From positions 40,307 to 104,306 of the forward strand of contig JASAND010006872.1 in assembly GCA_030248195.1 (NCBI GenBank): 64,000 bases of DNA. Reading direction: 5' to 3'. The notes under the pieces were generated by a model that was not told where the DNA came from, did no database searches, and saw only the letters and a list, made by a program, of their open reading frames with translations. This stretch comes from Trissonchulus latispiculum (Eukaryota; Nematoda; Enoplea; Enoplida; Ironidae). A program made the position numbers and the translations under genes. Positions 60,144-64,000 of the stretch are shown in pieces (within the stretch, counting starts at the first letter, position 1; each line of letters begins with the position of its first letter).

Positions 60144-60887
60144 TTAATTGGAGTTCATTATATCAAAAGAGGGAGTTAGTAAAAAACTTTTGACGGAAAT
60201 GCGATTAGTTAATTTTGAACTATATTAGACTATATTTGTAAGTGCTGTCGAAAGTGGAGCCATACATTATATAATATACCATAATATAACAAACAGTATG
60301 TCGTCATTAAGACCTTCAAACGGTGTTTTAATAAATCACTTTCCAACTTCAAAACTTAATCATGGTCACTGCTTTCCTTAAAACACTGAACTAAAGGATA
60401 CCAAAAGCCCCGAAAACTCATTCTCCAGCAGCTGGCGAAACATTGAGTGAAAAACAGAGCCATGTAAATACAGTAGTTATCTGACAAAATGTTTGTAAAA
60501 ACCGGGAAGTTAAACAGCATTTAGTATTATTGAGAGCCTATGACATCATATATGTTCGTAAAACGCATCAAGAGAGAAAAATCTTTATATTAAAAATTTT
60601 GAAAATTGTCAAAAATATCAAAACAACGGTTTTTCTTATTTTTTTCAAGCGTACATAATTACAGGAGTATATATACTTACAATGTTCATATTCTGTTCAG
60701 TAAAGGGCAAAACTATGCCATGCACTGAAGGCTGACCACCGGAAATCCGTGACCACCACAAACTTAACCCCTCTCACACCGCCCCTATAAGGCTAAATTG
60801 TAATGAGGAGACGTTACGTCTGGTCTGCGGGGCAAGTTTGTTAAGGGTTTATTCTAGGGTGAAAATAATATGAAAATGTTAGTCTAT

Positions 60888-61219
60888 AGGCCGGTTCATA
60901 CTAGCGCACAAGCACAAGCACAGGCACAGGCACAAGAACAAGCACAAGCACAAGCACAGGCACAAGATGAAAACGTTCACACTAGGACACAAGCATAGCC
61001 AATAGAATTTGAAATTCAGCCTGGCCACGCCTTCTGTGCATAGCACAAAACAATTTTCATTGGCTACAGGCGTTCTGCTTGTGTAAAAAGTTAAACTGAA
61101 TTCAACCCTGCGTTGTGCTTGTGCTTGTGCCAGTTTTCAATAGTGTGAACCGGTTGTGCTTGTGCTTGTGCCTGTGCTTGTGTTTGTGCTTGTGCTTGTG
61201 CGCTAGTATGAACCGGCCT
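60888..61219. mobile_element. MITE with CACAAG hexamer arms
   Basis: Ends AGGCCGGTTCATACTAGCGC and its complement, flanked by TAT on both sides (60885-60887, 61220-61222). Each arm has about eight CACAAG or CACAGG units, with TGAAAACGTTCACACTA-type words between. 332 bp, no coding. Confidence 0.8.
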
Positions 61220-61222
61220 TAT

Positions 61223-61989
61223 GAGTGAATTGTTTTGCGTAAGCTTGACTTAAATTGTGTAGAAATTGTCAGTTAAAACGTTAAATGTTAAAATTACCTA
61301 TATAGTTGTCAGCCGTCCTAGCCACTAGCCGGCGCTGCCATATTACAAACCCCCTATTCCAGCAGCAAAACAAGCATGTGTCTCTACAAACTCAAAGGCC
61401 AACCAAAACTATCTTAGATGTCATCATCTCATTTCTACTGGCCAGTTTGTGAGATGCCTGTCTGGGTTGTTGCAATCCTTTCAGTTTCGAGTGTTCCTTT
61501 GTCGCATGTGGTTGGGTTATTAGTTATTTTAATTGATCGAACATTCTCCTTTCGAGGTTAAATTTTTGCTCGAAGGTGCCTTGCAGGGCTTATCCATTGA
61601 TTACTAAAATTTATTTCATTGTATTTTATCATTCTCATGAAATTTTTCACAGTTTTTCTGCATATGCGCATATATGCATATTCCTAAGCCCTAATGCATC
61701 TGCATCTGCATTACGGCTTAGGCAAACTGCCTTTTTTGTAGGTATTTATGGGAGTTGAATTAGTTGTTTTTGAGTAGTCTTTGGGGCAGTTACTTTTAAT
61801 ATTTTGCTTTCGTAAAAATATCTATATTGAGACATTTCTGTATTGATTTTAACTATATTGTTTTCTCTTTGTTATTGTTTTACAAGTTTTTATGTATAAA
61901 GTTATTCTTCGGTCAGGTTTCAGGGTTCTCCCTTTTTGTGCTTTGTAAGCAAATGCGGTCTCTTATTTTCAGTCCGTTGCACTTTCTCA
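61223..61989. other. no supported gene
   Basis: AT-rich; short frames at 61576-62009 have no domain signature. No terminal repeats seen. Confidence 0.3.
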
Positions 61990-62982
61990 ACTCTGACCAA
62001 AAAATGTAGAACGCGAAATTGCTTTGTTTATATCTCAAAAACGCTTCAAGATAGCTACCATAAAGTATATATTTTCCGAACCGGAATGAGGAGATCTTTC
62101 TTTTCGTGAAAATTTTTTGAAATTTCCCCCTGTGATTTCAAAGGGCGCCGCTGTCATATATCCAAACAGATTGGTACACGCTACTACCGCGAGTTTTTTC
62201 AGGAAAAGTTTCCTCTTCTCTGAAAGTTATGCATACCAAATTTCAGCTTTTTTGGTTGAAAATTGCGTGAGCTATTTCATTATTAGATTTTCAATCAAAG
62301 TCCTTTGATCTTTGCTACTTTTTTGACTTTGATTGGTTATTACTCGCGACTCGCTCAGTGGAAAATTTTTCGATTACATTTTCTGGATCACCTAGGCGTC
62401 CGCTTTCATCTAATATATGTGGTATTTCAAAATTTGATAATAGATTTTTCGTAAAAAAACTACCACTTTTTGACCCAAAATTTCGGCAAAACGAATCTAG
62501 CAAAAGTGAGTAAAAATAGCATAATCATAAAGTTTAATCTGAGCTGAATCCAGCGATATAAAGGTTTTGATGCTAAGACTTATATAGCGCCAGCTTTATA
62601 TTAAACGATTTCCCTATTTCAACTGGTTTTTGCTAGTTTACACTGCTTCAGTCAACAACATCAAAGAGCCATGAACCAGCTGAATATGGGATATTGTTTA
62701 AAAATTCATTGCTGGCGCAATATAAGTCGTAGCAACAAAACCTTTATATCGTTGGATTCAGCTCAGCCGGAACTTTATGATTACGTTATTTTTACACACT
62801 TTTGCTAAATTTGCTGTATTTTTCAAAAAAATCTACTTTCAAAATTTGAAATACCACATGTCAGGTGAAAGTGGACGCCTAGGCGGTCCTGAAAATCTAA
62901 TCGAAACAAATTTTCCGTTGAACGAGTCGCGAGTAACCAGTCAAAACCGCAAAAAGCGGCAAACATCAAAGAAAATGGAAAA
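61990..62982. mobile_element. truncated copy of the 25323-26594 foldback
   Basis: AACTCTGACCAAAAAATGTAG starts a match that runs through both inner arms (GCGTCCGCTTTCA, GAATCCAGCGATATAAAG, GTGGACGCCTAGGCGGTCCTG). The outer part of the right arm is missing after about 62982. Confidence 0.75.
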
Positions 62983-63486
62983 AAGAATTTTTGGAATAAA
63001 ATACTTATTTCTCAACCGATTTTTTCGTTCTTGTGCCAATCGATGCGTCTTCGGATGGAAAAATGTTTCTGAAAGAATGAGCTGAATCGCCAACAGCCAA
63101 TCAAGCTGCAGAAATCCCACTCATTTTGGGGTAAGAGTAAAAGGCGAGGCTTTTAATCTCAACTGTGTATACCCTCCTATCGAAAGCAAAAGGGCCTCTT
63201 TTTGCAATCTGATTGGTTGTTGGATGAACCCCAGTCTCTGCCCACTTTAAAGGGATTGGAGAAAAATATTTGCTTATTCTGGTCGGAGTACCGTTTGCAC
63301 AATGAAAACAAGAAGAAAAATCGGCCTCTCGACACCAACCTTTCAGTTAATTATGTGTGAAATTGAACAATCTCCGTTACCGTTTAAACGTAAGGTTCTC
63401 AAATCATTTTATCAATCTATCAATCAATCAAATCAATATCAATCTTATCAATACTCGGACTAAAATAGTCTCATAAGCAATAATAG

Positions 63487-63965
63487 CAAGAGTACATAAT
63501 GATAAGAGTGTGACAAGCGTCACATTCTATGCAATGAAGGCTAAAACTATGCGATGCGCGCTAACGGCTTACCCCCCCACAAATTGATCCCCTCTCACAC
63601 CGCCCCTATATGGGTACGTGGTCCAAACGGGGGTCGCTCACTGCCTTGCATAATTACACGCTGAAATTAACAGGGGCCCAATTTGGGGAGGGGGTGCAAG
63701 CGTGTATGTTTAACACATAGATGTACAAAGCTATACTAATATGTACACGCTTATATATATGTATACGCTTATATATAAGCTATACTAATGTACATAAATA
63801 TACTAAGCGAGTGAGCGACCCCCGTTTGGGAACTATGTACCCATATAGGGCGGTGTGAGAGGGCGGCCATTTGTGGGGGGGATAAGCCGTTAAAAGCGTG
63901 CATCTTATAGTTTCGCCTTTATTGCATATAGTGTGACGCTATTCTTATCATTATATAGTACTTTG
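63487..63965. mobile_element. CAAGAGTACA-ended MITE with 7-bp TSD
   Basis: Left CAAGAGTACATAATGATAAG and right CTTATCATTATATAGTACTTTG; flanks ATAATAG and ATAGTAG agree at 6 of 7. CTCTCACACCGCCCCTATA occurs inverted near both ends. 479 bp, same family as 14431-15581 and 6889-6921. Confidence 0.75.
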
Positions 63966-64000
63966 ATAGTAGGTCCTTCAAAGCAAGATGGCAAGGCAAG

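Overview
This window looks like animal (metazoan-type) nuclear DNA. It is AT-rich, its genes are split by GT-AG introns, the intergenic and intronic DNA is saturated with nested non-autonomous DNA transposons, and the clearest gene is a SUV39-type histone methyltransferase. The species cannot be told from the sequence. A six-cysteine secreted protein has a cysteine pattern that loosely recalls nematode CPG4-like domains, which is a weak hint only.

Genes. (1) At the left edge are the last exons of a plus-strand gene with a proline/glutamate/alanine repeat (246-1694, 5' end outside the window). (2) Directly after it is a broken paralogue of a signal-peptide exon (1683-1854). (3) The intact paralogue is at 8754-9332 and encodes a secreted protein with a PEPG repeat and a six-cysteine C-terminus. 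(4) On the minus strand, 43518 down to 28631, lies a complete six-exon SUV39-like H3K9 methyltransferase gene (chromodomain, pre-SET, SET, post-SET). All intron phases agree and the total is 1494 nt, 497 residues. About 90 percent of this 14.9 kb gene is intron, and most of the intron is transposon. Two GC-rich stretches (3542-3660, 12795-13003) may be orphan exons, and a coding-like broken stretch lies in SUV39 intron 1 (43052-43400).

Mobile DNA. Several superfamilies can be told apart by termini and target-site duplications (TSDs). hAT-like elements have 8-bp TSDs and CAGGG/TAGGG/TAGTG ends (17704-19167, 22260-24403, 22596-23829, 26997-28105, 28966-29705, 31727-35694, 37298-37439, 47748-48002, 51851-52791). 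TTAA-flanked foldbacks of about 1.2 kb are piggyBac-like in target site (4998-6240, 20915-22127, 58918-60143, with decayed copies at 19342, 30390 and 2796). CAAGAGTACA-ended elements have 7-bp TSDs and include one copy of only 33 bp (6889-6921, 14431-15581, 63487-63965). A TGTCACGGTG-ended element has a 5-bp TSD (14180-16703). A further superfamily shares the terminal core ACAAG..AAAATGCTCC, in either foldback form (34818-35630, 43592-44394, 48011-49710) or single-ended form with 162-bp and 147-bp tandem arrays (39643-41563, 45307-47122). A tRNA-derived SINE and a LINE 3' fragment are also present.

Region by region: 0-10 kb holds the small genes and TTAA elements. 10-13 kb is largely unassigned. 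14-17 kb is a three-level nested insertion. 17-24 kb holds hAT elements with a 1.58-kb tandem duplication. 25-28 kb holds a foldback and a hAT element. 28.6-43.5 kb is the SUV39 gene with its invaded introns. 39.6-50 kb is a mosaic of satellite-bearing elements. 48.5-57 kb is built of G/C-run modules. 57-64 kb is sparse, with further TTAA, foldback and MITE copies. No complete transposase was recognised, so every element seen appears non-autonomous.
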